64,000 nucleotides of DNA from Ruegeria sp. Alg231-54 (GTDB taxonomy: Bacteria; Pseudomonadota; Alphaproteobacteria; Rhodobacterales; Rhodobacteraceae). The notes under the pieces were generated by a model. It searched no databases and was not told where the DNA came from. It saw nothing but the letters and a program-made list of their open reading frames with translations. A program made the translations under genes and the position numbers. The stretch spans positions 186,001-250,000 of the forward strand of contig NZ_FREZ01000003.1 in assembly GCF_900143525.1 (NCBI RefSeq), read 5' to 3'. This document shows positions 48,702-57,513 of the stretch, in pieces (the stretch's first letter is position 1; each line of letters starts with the position of its first letter).

Positions 48702-50375
48702 TTGGCCAAAGCCAAAAACATCCTGTTTATCATGTTCGATCAGCTGCGCTGGGACTACCTCAGCTGTTACGGGCATCCGCATTTGCACACCCCCAACATT
48801 GACCGGCTGGCTGCTGACGGAGTCCGCTTTGATCGGGCCTACATCCAGTCCCCGATTTGCGGCAGTTCGCGCATGTCGACTTATACCGGCCGCTACGTGC
48901 ATTCACACGGAGCCTCATGGAATGGCATTCCATTGAAGGTCGGTGAAATCACGATGGGGGACCAGCTGCGCAAGGCAGGCATGGGCTGCTGGTTGGTCGG
49001 CAAAACCCATATGCGCGCAGATGCGGAAGGCATGGAGCGGCTGGGGTTGGAGCCTGACAGTCTGATCGGCGCGCGCGTCGCGGAATGCGGGTTTGATGTA
49101 TATGAACGCGATGACGGTATGCTGCCTGAAGGACCCGACGGATTTAATGATCCGGATGGCGCGCAGGAATACAATAAGCATCTGGCTGATAAATGGTATG
49201 AGAGCGACAACCCCTGGCACGACTTTGCCAATTCGGGGCTGGATGAGGACGGCAATGTCCTGTCCGGCTGGTTTTTGAAGAACTCAACCGAGGCGGCCAA
49301 CATAGCGGAAGAGGACAGCGAAACCCCTTATCTGACCGGACGTGGCATCGAATTCATGGACACCCATGATGGCCCGTGGTGCTGTCATCTGAGCTTTATC
49401 AAGCCGCATTGGCCATACATCGTGCCGGAACCTTATGCCTCGATGTACGGGCCGGAACATGTTCTGCCGGTCGTGCGCTCCGACGCGGAACGTCAGAATG
49501 CGCATCCGGTGCTCAAGGCATTCATGGATACTAAAGTCGGGCAGACATTCTCGCGGCAGGATGTACGTGATGCGGTGATCCCGGCCTATATGGGGCTGAT
49601 CAAACAGGCCGATGACCAGATGGGGCGACTGTTTGACTGGATGGGGGAAACCGGCCGGATGGAGGACACGATGATCGTGCTGACATCCGATCACGGCGAT
49701 TTTCTGGGCGATCACTGGATGGGCGAGAAAACGTTCTTTCAAGACGCATCAACCAAGGTGCCACTGATCATCTATGACCCGTCACCCGAAGCAGACGGAA
49801 CGCGTGGCACCGTAAGCGATGCACTGGTCGAATCCATCGACCTTGCTCCGACATGTGTGGATGTGGCGGGTGGTGAGATCGCAGGGCATATCCTTGAGGG
49901 GCACTCCTTGCTTCCGATCCTGCATGGGCAGCAGAACGAAACACCCCGCGACGTGGTGATTTGTGAGTACGATTACTCTGCATCACCAATTGCAGACATG
50001 TTGAATGCCTCTGTCCGGGACGCAGTCATGTTCATGGCAGCCAACAAAAAATGGAAGCTGATACACTGCGAAGGCGGCCATCGGCCTATCCTGTTTGATC
50101 TGGAAAATGACCCTAACGAGCTTGTCGATCTGGGGAACAGTGCCGATCACGCCGATATTATTGCCCAAATGTACGACCACCTGTTCGTTTGGACACGCCG
50201 CCAGTCGCAGCGCACGACGCGGTCGGAACAGCAGTTGATTGAGATGCGGAGCAAAAGCCGGGGCAGGGGGATCGTGGTCGGGGTCTATGATGAAAACGAT
50301 GCGCCGCTGGACCTGACAGTCAAGTATCGCGGTCGCACGGCGCGTCCGTATACGGATTTGATAAACAAGGGTTGA
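48702..50375 (+). CDS. sulfatase/phosphonate monoester hydrolase-family enzyme
   Basis: An alkaline-phosphatase-superfamily hydrolase (557 residues). Metal residues are in FIMFDQLRWDY and in LTSDHGDFLGDH; the nucleophile region is C53-G-S-S-R, expected to be matured to formylglycine. The motif has Ser rather than Pro at the third position. Size and the C-terminal extension resemble phosphonate monoester hydrolases and choline-sulfatase relatives, so the substrate may be a sulfate ester or a phosphonate/phosphodiester. No signal peptide is visible, suggesting a cytoplasmic enzyme. I choose the TTG at 48702, eight bases after GGGGAGA; another TTG at 48684 is possible. Confidence 0.83.
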   Translation: MAKAKNILFIMFDQLRWDYLSCYGHPHLHTPNIDRLAADGVRFDRAYIQSPICGSSRMSTYTGRYVHSHGASWNGIPLKVGEITMGDQLRKAGMGCWLVGKTHMRADAEGMERLGLEPDSLIGARVAECGFDVYERDDGMLPEGPDGFNDPDGAQEYNKHLADKWYESDNPWHDFANSGLDEDGNVLSGWFLKNSTEAANIAEEDSETPYLTGRGIEFMDTHDGPWCCHLSFIKPHWPYIVPEPYASMYGPEHVLPVVRSDAERQNAHPVLKAFMDTKVGQTFSRQDVRDAVIPAYMGLIKQADDQMGRLFDWMGETGRMEDTMIVLTSDHGDFLGDHWMGEKTFFQDASTKVPLIIYDPSPEADGTRGTVSDALVESIDLAPTCVDVAGGEIAGHILEGHSLLPILHGQQNETPRDVVICEYDYSASPIADMLNASVRDAVMFMAANKKWKLIHCEGGHRPILFDLENDPNELVDLGNSADHADIIAQMYDHLFVWTRRQSQRTTRSEQQLIEMRSKSRGRGIVVGVYDENDAPLDLTVKYRGRTARPYTDLINKG

Positions 50376-50478
50376 GCGGCCTAAGTATTAAATCTGCACA
50401 ACCGCGCACAAAATACAGTTCAATTGCCCGAGGGCAGGCGATACAAGACCGAACAGAGCAGAAATCCGGAGAGCCGAA

Positions 50479-51996
50479 ATGACCGCCCCCAAACCCGTCG
50501 TCCTGTGCATTCTTGATGGTTGGGGCCTGTCCGAAGACACGCGGTCTAACGCGCCATTTCTTGCAGATACTCCGACCTTTGATGCGATCATGACCAATAG
50601 GCCGCACGCGACCATAATTACACATGGCCCGGATGCTGGCTTGCCCAGCGGCCAGATGGGCAATTCCGAGGTAGGCCACACCAATATTGGCGCGGGCCGC
50701 GTTGTTGCGATGGATCTGGGGCAGATTGACCTGGCGATTGAAGACGGCAGCTTTTTCGACAATACCGCATTGCAGACCTTCATCGCAAAGGTAAAGGCTG
50801 CAGGTGGAACGGCGCACCTGATGGGTTTGGTCTCGGACGGTGGCGTCCACGGCCATTTGAACCACATCGTCGCGGCTGCCAAGGCTATTACTGATGCAGG
50901 CGTTCCGGTGGCGTTGCACGCCATGACGGACGGGCGCGACGTCGCTCCGAAATCGGCATATACCTACCTGTCAGAGCTTGAAGATCGTTTGCCCGACGGG
51001 GCGCGTATCGTCACGGTTTGCGGGCGGTATTTTGCAATGGATCGGGACAACCGCTGGGAACGCGTCAGCGAGGCTTACGATGCGATGGTCAAAGGCCAGG
51101 GTCGGGCAGCCACAACCGCGCATGGCGCTGTGGATCACGCGTATAACCAGTCTGAAACCGATGAATTCGTCGTTCCCACTGTTCTGGAAGGCTACGACGG
51201 CATTCAGGATGGTGACGGGGTTTTCTGCCTGAATTTCCGTGCGGACCGGGCGCGGGAAATCTTGCGTGCAATTGGCGAACCGGGCTTTTCCGACTTCGAT
51301 ACCGGCCCGCGCCCGCAACTTTCCGCTCTGTTGGGGATGGTCGAATATTCCGATGGTCACAATGACTATATGACAACCGTATTCCCCAAGCGGAAAATTG
51401 TGAACACTTTGGGTGAGTGGGTTGCCAAGAAGGGGTTGCGTCAGTTCCGTCTGGCCGAGACCGAAAAATACCCCCATGTCACGTTCTTCCTCAATGGTGG
51501 CAAGGAAACGCCCGAGGAAGGCGAAGACCGGTTTATGCCGAAGTCGCCCAAAGTGGCCACCTACGACCTGCAGCCCGAGATGTCTTCGGCCGAAGTGACG
51601 GCGAAGTTTGTCGAGGCGATCGAGGCCGGATACGACTTGATCATCACCAACTATGCCAACCCTGACATGGTCGGTCACACGGGCGATCTGCAAGCTGCTA
51701 TCAAGGCATGTGAGGCCGTCGATCAAGGCTTGTCACTGGTTGTCGCGGCGCTGAACAAGGTCGGTGGCGCGATGATCGTCACTGCGGATCACGGCAATTG
51801 CGAGGTCATGGTTGACCCCGAAACCGGCGGGCCGCACACCGCGCATACTCTGAACCCGGTTCCCGTGGCGCTGGTCGGCGGACCAAAAGATGCATCGCTC
51901 CGAAACGGCCGCCTTTCCGATCTGGCCCCGACGCTGCTGGACCTGATGGGTCTTGAGCAACCGCCCGAGATGACGGGGAAGAGCCTGCTATCATGA
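50479..51996 (+). CDS. gpmI: 2,3-bisphosphoglycerate-independent phosphoglycerate mutase
   Basis: Interconverts 3- and 2-phosphoglycerate in glycolysis and gluconeogenesis. At 505 residues it is standard. Ser63 in MGNSEVGH is the phosphorylated nucleophile. Metal motifs are CILDGWGL at the start and TADHGNCE near the C-terminus. It overlaps the envC-like gene by ATGA. The cofactor-independent form uses Mn2+. Confidence 0.96.
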   Translation: MTAPKPVVLCILDGWGLSEDTRSNAPFLADTPTFDAIMTNRPHATIITHGPDAGLPSGQMGNSEVGHTNIGAGRVVAMDLGQIDLAIEDGSFFDNTALQTFIAKVKAAGGTAHLMGLVSDGGVHGHLNHIVAAAKAITDAGVPVALHAMTDGRDVAPKSAYTYLSELEDRLPDGARIVTVCGRYFAMDRDNRWERVSEAYDAMVKGQGRAATTAHGAVDHAYNQSETDEFVVPTVLEGYDGIQDGDGVFCLNFRADRAREILRAIGEPGFSDFDTGPRPQLSALLGMVEYSDGHNDYMTTVFPKRKIVNTLGEWVAKKGLRQFRLAETEKYPHVTFFLNGGKETPEEGEDRFMPKSPKVATYDLQPEMSSAEVTAKFVEAIEAGYDLIITNYANPDMVGHTGDLQAAIKACEAVDQGLSLVVAALNKVGGAMIVTADHGNCEVMVDPETGGPHTAHTLNPVPVALVGGPKDASLRNGRLSDLAPTLLDLMGLEQPPEMTGKSLLS

Positions 51997-53123
51997 GGAT
52001 GCGCGCGCTTATCTTTGCGATATGTCTTGCGTCGCCTGCCAGCGCGCAGAATGATCCGTCCACGGCGGCCTTGAATGCTGCGCGCATACTGGAACAGGCC
52101 TCGATCAACCTGACCGAAGCGGATGGTGCCCGCGACCGCGTGCGCGCCCTGACCGAAACTATCCAGGCTTATGAGGCCGGGCTTTCGGCGATGCGTGACG
52201 GGTTGCGCATGGCAGCGACCCGCGAGGCGCAGCTGACGGCAGAATTGCGGTCGCGGGAACAGGAGGTTGCGCAGTTGCTGGGTGTATTGCAGACCATTGA
52301 GACCACGGCGCCACCCGTTCTGATGCTGCATCCGTCTGGTCCCTTGGGTTCCGCACGGGCGGGCATGATGCTGTCCGAAGTCACTCCCGGTCTGAACGCG
52401 CGTGCGCAGGCACTGGCCCATGATCTGCAAGAGGTTCAGACCCTTCGGAAACTGCAGCAAAGTGCTGCGGATACCCTGGTCGAAGGGTTAACCGGTGTGC
52501 AAAACGCGCGCGCCAGCCTCAGTGAGGCCATCGCCGACCGCACGGATTTGCCCCGTCGCTTTGTCGAAGATCCGGTGCGCACCGCCATCCTGATTTCATC
52601 AACCGAGACGCTGGACGGGTTTGCCAGCGGATTGTCCGAAATCTCGGAAGGCGAAATAGCCGAAACAGACGCGGATGTCTCTGATCGCAAGGGGCGGATT
52701 GCATTGCCGACCCAAGGCGTTGTTTTGCACCGCGCGGATGAGACTGACGCGGCAGGTGTGACGCGCCCCGGTGTGGTTCTGGCCACCCGCCCGCGGGCGA
52801 TTGTTACAGCGCCAACCGCGGCAACAATCCGGTATCGTGGACCATTGCTGGAGCTTGGGAACGTCATGATCCTCGAGCCGCAACCGGGCTTGTTGTTCGT
52901 GTTCGCCGGCCTGCAGTACGTTTACGGAGACATGGGCGAGGTGATCCCCGAAGGCACTCCAGTGGGTTTGATGCCGGGTGAATCGCCCGAAATCGGCGCA
53001 ATTTTGTCAACAAGCGGTGATGGCACTGGAACTGACCGGTCAGAAACGCTCTATATAGAGGTAAGACAGAATAATAGCCCCGTGGACCCGGAATCATGGT
53101 TTCGGACCGACAAGGATGGATAA
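51993..53123 (+). CDS. EnvC-like murein hydrolase activator (degenerate M23)
   Basis: A secreted 376-residue protein: signal peptide (cleavage after ASA, about residue 18), a long helical coiled-coil region (about 25-190) and a C-terminal LytM/M23 domain. The zinc His residues of active M23 peptidases are missing (ILEPQPGLLFVFAGL at the place of the HG-containing strand), as in EnvC, which activates amidases rather than cutting peptidoglycan. The gene order gpmI-envC-ctpA is common in alphaproteobacteria. Confidence 0.86.
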   Translation: MRMRALIFAICLASPASAQNDPSTAALNAARILEQASINLTEADGARDRVRALTETIQAYEAGLSAMRDGLRMAATREAQLTAELRSREQEVAQLLGVLQTIETTAPPVLMLHPSGPLGSARAGMMLSEVTPGLNARAQALAHDLQEVQTLRKLQQSAADTLVEGLTGVQNARASLSEAIADRTDLPRRFVEDPVRTAILISSTETLDGFASGLSEISEGEIAETDADVSDRKGRIALPTQGVVLHRADETDAAGVTRPGVVLATRPRAIVTAPTAATIRYRGPLLELGNVMILEPQPGLLFVFAGLQYVYGDMGEVIPEGTPVGLMPGESPEIGAILSTSGDGTGTDRSETLYIEVRQNNSPVDPESWFRTDKDG

Positions 53124-53129
53124 ACGAGT

Positions 53130-54470
53130 ATGAAGAAATTTCTGATGGCCGGCCTGGCCGGAACCGTGGCAGGTGTAATCGCAACGACACAAATCGCCGG
53201 TCCTTTGCTGGCGCAAGAGGCTGACCGGAAGGCCAGCGTGTACGAGCAACTGGATCTGTTTGGCGATATTTTCGAACGTATCCGCGCCCAGTATGTCGAA
53301 GACGTCGAGCCGGAAGAGCTGATTGAGGCGGCCATTGACGGCATGCTCACGTCGCTTGATCCGCATTCCAGCTACCTTTCGCCCGATGATGCCGAGCAGA
53401 TGCGCGTGCAGACACGTGGCGAATTTGGTGGGTTGGGCATCGAGGTCACGCAAGAGGAAGGCTATGTCAAAGTTGTCTCGCCGATCGACGATACCCCGGC
53501 AGATGAGGCGGGGATCGAAGCAGGTGATTTCATCACGCATGTCGATGGGGAAAGCATCCTTGGCCTGACATTGGACAAGGCCGTCGATCTGATGCGTGGC
53601 CCGGTCGGGTCGGAAATCGTGATCACCGTCGTCCGCGAGGGCGAGCAAGAGCCGTTTGATATCACCATCATCCGGGACACCATCAAACTGACAGCCGTGC
53701 GTGCCCGGACTGAAGGCACCAGCGTTGTCCTGCGCGTCACCACTTTCAACGATCAGACATTCCCGAACCTGCAAGAGGGCCTGAATGAGCAGATCGAAGA
53801 AGCCGGTGGTCTGGACAAGGTCAATGGTGTTGTCCTTGACCTGCGGAATAATCCCGGCGGGTTGCTGACCCAGGCAATCAAAGTTTCGGACGCATTCCTG
53901 AACGAAGGAGAGATCGTGTCCACGCGTGGTCGCGACCCAAGCGATGGCGAGCGGTTCAATGCAACGCTGGGTGATTTGGCCGAAGGCAAGCCGATCGTTG
54001 TACTGATCAATGGTGGTTCGGCATCAGCTTCGGAAATCGTAGCTGGCGCGTTGCAAGATCACCGTCGTGCGATCGTTGTCGGCACCAAGAGCTTTGGCAA
54101 AGGGTCGGTGCAAACGGTCATGCCGCTGCGTGGCGATGGTGCGATGCGTCTGACGACCTCGCGCTATTACACGCCCTCGGGCCGGTCAATTCAGGCACTT
54201 GGCGTTAGCCCCGACATCATCGTCGAACAACCGCGCCCTGCGCCGGATGCCGAGGAAGAGGAAGCCAACGCCCGCACGCGGTCCGAAGCTGACCTGCGCG
54301 GCAGCCTGAACAATGACAGTCTGAGCGAAGATGAAATCCGCCAAATCGAAGAGGATCGCGCCAAAGCCGAAGCCACGGCTGAATTGCGGGAAGAGGATTA
54401 TCAGCTGGCCTACGCCATCGACATCCTCAAAGGTTTGTCGGCGTTCAACCCCAACAGACCGTCTCAGTAA
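53130..54470 (+). CDS. ctpA: S41 C-terminal processing peptidase
   Basis: A periplasmic serine protease with a signal peptide or anchor (about residues 1-28), a PDZ domain (about 95-170) and the S41 catalytic domain. The Ser is in NGGSASASEI and the Lys in GTKSFGKGS, the Ser-Lys dyad of CtpA. The acidic C-terminal tail (about 370-420) is rich in Glu and Ala. It follows the envC-like gene by six bases, and a terminator ends the transcript. Substrates are probably cell-wall hydrolases or lipoproteins. Confidence 0.94.
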   Translation: MKKFLMAGLAGTVAGVIATTQIAGPLLAQEADRKASVYEQLDLFGDIFERIRAQYVEDVEPEELIEAAIDGMLTSLDPHSSYLSPDDAEQMRVQTRGEFGGLGIEVTQEEGYVKVVSPIDDTPADEAGIEAGDFITHVDGESILGLTLDKAVDLMRGPVGSEIVITVVREGEQEPFDITIIRDTIKLTAVRARTEGTSVVLRVTTFNDQTFPNLQEGLNEQIEEAGGLDKVNGVVLDLRNNPGGLLTQAIKVSDAFLNEGEIVSTRGRDPSDGERFNATLGDLAEGKPIVVLINGGSASASEIVAGALQDHRRAIVVGTKSFGKGSVQTVMPLRGDGAMRLTTSRYYTPSGRSIQALGVSPDIIVEQPRPAPDAEEEEANARTRSEADLRGSLNNDSLSEDEIRQIEEDRAKAEATAELREEDYQLAYAIDILKGLSAFNPNRPSQ

Positions 54471-54478
54471 GACAAACA

Positions 54479-54504
54479 GGGCCGCCGATACCGGCGGCCC
54501 TTTC
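54479..54504. terminator. terminator of gpmI-envC-ctpA, shared with convergent MFS gene
   Basis: GGGCCGCCG pairs with CGGCGGCCC (nine pairs) around a four-base loop and is followed by TTTCT on the + strand. It lies in the 48-base gap between converging genes. Confidence 0.85.
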
Positions 54505-54518
54505 TGCAAAGGCCGGGA

Positions 54519-56045
54519 TCAGACCTCAACCTTGTGCAGTTTCTCTTCGTCAAGCATCATCGCCAGAACAATGCCTATCGAGACCGAGATGGCCGCGAAA
54601 ACAAAGGCCATGTTCATACCTGCATCAAATGCGGCGCCGATGGCAGATTTGACCTTTTCAGCCTCTTCCGAGCTTAGTTTTTCCATAACAGCGCGGGCTG
54701 CACCGGTCGTAAGCGTTCCACCGTTGATCGCCTTTTGATCGGTTACGGACATGTTGATCCCATCCGCAACCAGCTGTTTGCTGAGGCTGGACAGGCTGAC
54801 GACATACATTATTGCGGTCGCGAAGGCGACGGATATAGCGCCGTATACCAGATGGGTCATAAAGCTCAGCCCGCCGACAAGGCCAGCGCGTTCAGGTTTG
54901 ACGGCGCACACGGCTGCAGTGCCTGACGGCCCAACCGTCAACGTTGCACCCAGCCCGATCATCGCCATGCCGGGCAAAATCTGAAAATAGCCCAGCCCCG
55001 CCGGCAAGATGATAATGCTGAGAGCGCCAGTCGTTGCGATCAAATACCCCCAGAACAGCAGGCGCTTTGGCCCGAAATCATTATAAAGAGTGCCCGAAAC
55101 AATCGAGCCGACGGCCAGCAGGAGTGTCAGTGGGGCAAGCCCAATCGCGGATTCAAACACGGACCACCCAAGGACCTTTTGCATGTATTGAGGGAAGTAT
55201 AGCAGCCCGACAAAGGCCGCCGATACGTTGAACATGTTCAGTCCCAGCGTGATCCGAAACTCGCGGTTCTGCATCATTTGAGGCAGTATAAGCGGCTCTT
55301 TCACGCGCTTCTCGACCTGCGGAAAAAAGAAGAACAGCGCGGCGCTGACGAAAAACAACATCAGCAGCGGGACAGACGTCCAGCCCCAGTCCGCACCGAT
55401 GTCCAGCCCGTAAAGCAGCAAAAGAACGGCAAACGAAAGAATACCTATTCCGGCGAAATCGATATGTTCGCCCTGTTTGTGTTGAGTTTCACGCTCCATA
55501 AGGATCAGGGCCGTAACCATCGAAATGGTCGAAAACAACACGTTTGCAAGAAAGAACAAGCGCCAGTCGCCAAAGCTGACTGCGGCGCCGCTGATGAGAG
55601 GACCAAAGACATTGCCGCTGGTCACACCGGCGAGGATCATACCCATGATCATGGCGCGGTATTCAGGACGCGAAACTTTGGTGGCGCCAAAAGCAAGTGT
55701 GCAGGGCCAGACGCAACCCGAACCAATCCCTTGCAAAGCACGCGCGGCGATCAGGAAGTCGAGACTGGGAGAGACAAAGCACATGACGGATGCAAATAGA
55801 AAGATCGCCAGCCCGATGATCATCATCTTGCGATGCCCGAACATGTCCCCCATGCGCCCCCCGGCGACCATGGTCATGGCAAAAAACAAGGCGTAGATAT
55901 TCAGAACCCATTGGGTGCTGGTAATATCAGCGTCAAAGCTGTTTTCGATGGCCGGGACAAGAATAAGAGCGCCGGTAAAGTCGATACCGATCCCGAACCC
56001 TGTTACCATCAGAGCGATGACCTTGACGATACTGCTGCGGTCCAT
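54519..56045 (-). CDS. MFS drug/proton antiporter, DHA2 (14-helix) type
   Basis: A 508-residue major facilitator with about 14 helices. The first intracellular loop motif GGRMGDMFGHRKMM (about residue 60) and RALQGIGSGCVWP (motif C region, about residue 108) mark the DHA2/EmrB-QacA branch. No partner membrane-fusion gene lies next to it. Substrate is unknown; it could export a toxic or metabolic compound. Convergent with ctpA. Confidence 0.88.
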   Translation of the reverse strand: MDRSSIVKVIALMVTGFGIGIDFTGALILVPAIENSFDADITSTQWVLNIYALFFAMTMVAGGRMGDMFGHRKMMIIGLAIFLFASVMCFVSPSLDFLIAARALQGIGSGCVWPCTLAFGATKVSRPEYRAMIMGMILAGVTSGNVFGPLISGAAVSFGDWRLFFLANVLFSTISMVTALILMERETQHKQGEHIDFAGIGILSFAVLLLLYGLDIGADWGWTSVPLLMLFFVSAALFFFFPQVEKRVKEPLILPQMMQNREFRITLGLNMFNVSAAFVGLLYFPQYMQKVLGWSVFESAIGLAPLTLLLAVGSIVSGTLYNDFGPKRLLFWGYLIATTGALSIIILPAGLGYFQILPGMAMIGLGATLTVGPSGTAAVCAVKPERAGLVGGLSFMTHLVYGAISVAFATAIMYVVSLSSLSKQLVADGINMSVTDQKAINGGTLTTGAARAVMEKLSSEEAEKVKSAIGAAFDAGMNMAFVFAAISVSIGIVLAMMLDEEKLHKVEV

Positions 56046-56135
56046 TTTCGCACCCGGGTTGCTTCGGATGACATTTATGATGCACGGATTCCGCCTGAAA
56101 GATAGACAAAGCCTTGGAAACGAAGAAAACCCGGA

Positions 56136-56495
56136 TCAGTCCGAAGGTGCCTGAGACCGTCTAAATGCCCGTTTCAACAAGTCCAGCTCCGCCCGCAACA
56201 AAGCGATTTCGGTCCGCAAATCATCCGCGGCTGATGCACCCGCAATGATTGTGAATTCACCGATCTTCTGTGATGTGTTTGCATCGGCTATTACAAAGCA
56301 ATGAACCCCGTCGGCAATCGCGGTTGATGGCACCGGCACACTCAGGTCCCAACCACCATCGGTGGCGGTAATGAACACACCCTCCAGCGCCTGGCCCATA
56401 TAACGGACTTCGACATGCGGTTCAGTGTCGGCCTGCAGGTACCCGCGCCAGATGCCGTTTTCGAACAGGGTTGGGGTCAAGGTTGGTTGTGTCAT
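56136..56495 (-). CDS. conserved-looking protein of unknown function
   Basis: A 119-residue protein of two parts: a beta-rich N-terminal region (about 1-85, with WRGYLQAD and VRYMGQALEGV) that may form a small sandwich, and a C-terminal helix (about 88-112) with a leucine-rich pattern suggestive of a coiled coil. I start it at the ATG at 56495, 11 bases after the DUF6478 gene; the frame continues upstream into that gene without support. The two genes are probably one operon. Confidence 0.65.
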   Translation of the reverse strand: MTQPTLTPTLFENGIWRGYLQADTEPHVEVRYMGQALEGVFITATDGGWDLSVPVPSTAIADGVHCFVIADANTSQKIGEFTIIAGASAADDLRTEIALLRAELDLLKRAFRRSQAPSD

Positions 56496-56506
56496 GGCCA
56501 ATGCTC

Positions 56507-57268
56507 TCACAGGTCGGCGCGGTGGTGGCGGCAAAGGGTCAGGTCCCGCAGAACTATGCGGTTCATAGCCGGATTGGTCAGAACCAGGTCCAGCCAAATC
56601 TTGTCTATGCGCCGTTCGTTCAGCGGCAAATTGGCAAGATCGAAATCCAGAACATTCGAACTTGTCGATAAGTCCAGAGATCGTGGAACGGAATCGGTGT
56701 TTGGGCCGTGCTGAATATTCAGTCGCGCGGTCACGTCCAGCGGGCGTTCTGTTTCAATCTGGGCATCGACCCGCATCAGGTGCTGCCGCGTCAGACCTTG
56801 CACAGCCTCAGGCGGCAAATCCAGCGACACGGAAAGGAATGACCCTGCAAAACCGAACACTTCGACGCCAAGTCCAAAAGCGGCCAGATCCTTTTCGTCC
56901 ATGTTGCGCGCTTGTCGCACGCTGATCTCAGACAAGGCGCAGTCATGGAAGATCTTGACCTGTTGATCCAACTCGACCTTGCGCGGGATTGAGGCGAGAC
57001 CGGGCCGGGGCAAGGGACCCCGCCACAAATCAGGTCGCCAGCACCAGTCAGTACCCAGCGGTTTGGGGAATTGCCTTGATCCAATCAGGGGCAGCGTCAG
57101 TCTTTCGTTTGCTTCACGTAGCAAACGGTCCAATTGCGCGCGCAGTTTGCGCGCCTCATCGCGCTGTTGACGCAATTGGGGGTTCGTGGCCCTGGCCGCG
57201 TCTTGAACGGCCCGTTGCCAACGCGCAATAGTTTTGCGGTGTAGATATCGTTCGAGAAGTCTGCCCAT
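56507..57268 (-). CDS. DUF6478-like protein
   Basis: A 253-residue soluble protein. It has an Arg-rich amphipathic N-terminal helix (about 5-60) and then a globular domain with WCWRPDLWRGPLP and several beta segments, ending in LVLTNPAMNRIVLRDL. I associate it with DUF6478, a family of Rhodobacteraceae with no known role; this is from memory. It leads a two-gene unit on the minus strand, divergent from the ABC-like gene. Confidence 0.6.
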   Translation of the reverse strand: MGRLLERYLHRKTIARWQRAVQDAARATNPQLRQQRDEARKLRAQLDRLLREANERLTLPLIGSRQFPKPLGTDWCWRPDLWRGPLPRPGLASIPRKVELDQQVKIFHDCALSEISVRQARNMDEKDLAAFGLGVEVFGFAGSFLSVSLDLPPEAVQGLTRQHLMRVDAQIETERPLDVTARLNIQHGPNTDSVPRSLDLSTSSNVLDFDLANLPLNERRIDKIWLDLVLTNPAMNRIVLRDLTLCRHHRADL

Positions 57269-57513
57269 GATCCCATCGTCTGAACTTGACCTTCTTTAGT
57301 CAAAGACAACGGCGAGGATAAGGCCGAATTGGTGAAATCCGCATAAAACTATCCGACACTAACGTTGTTGTGACTGGGCGGTTTTGGTTGTGTCTGCTAA
57401 GGCCCCCATCGCCGTTCTTGCAATCATCTGGGACTGTGCGTACCGTCCGGCACCTGATTGCTTTGGATTATCCGAAAAACCGCGTACTAATTTCTTTGAG
57501 GCAAGGCCGGGGC

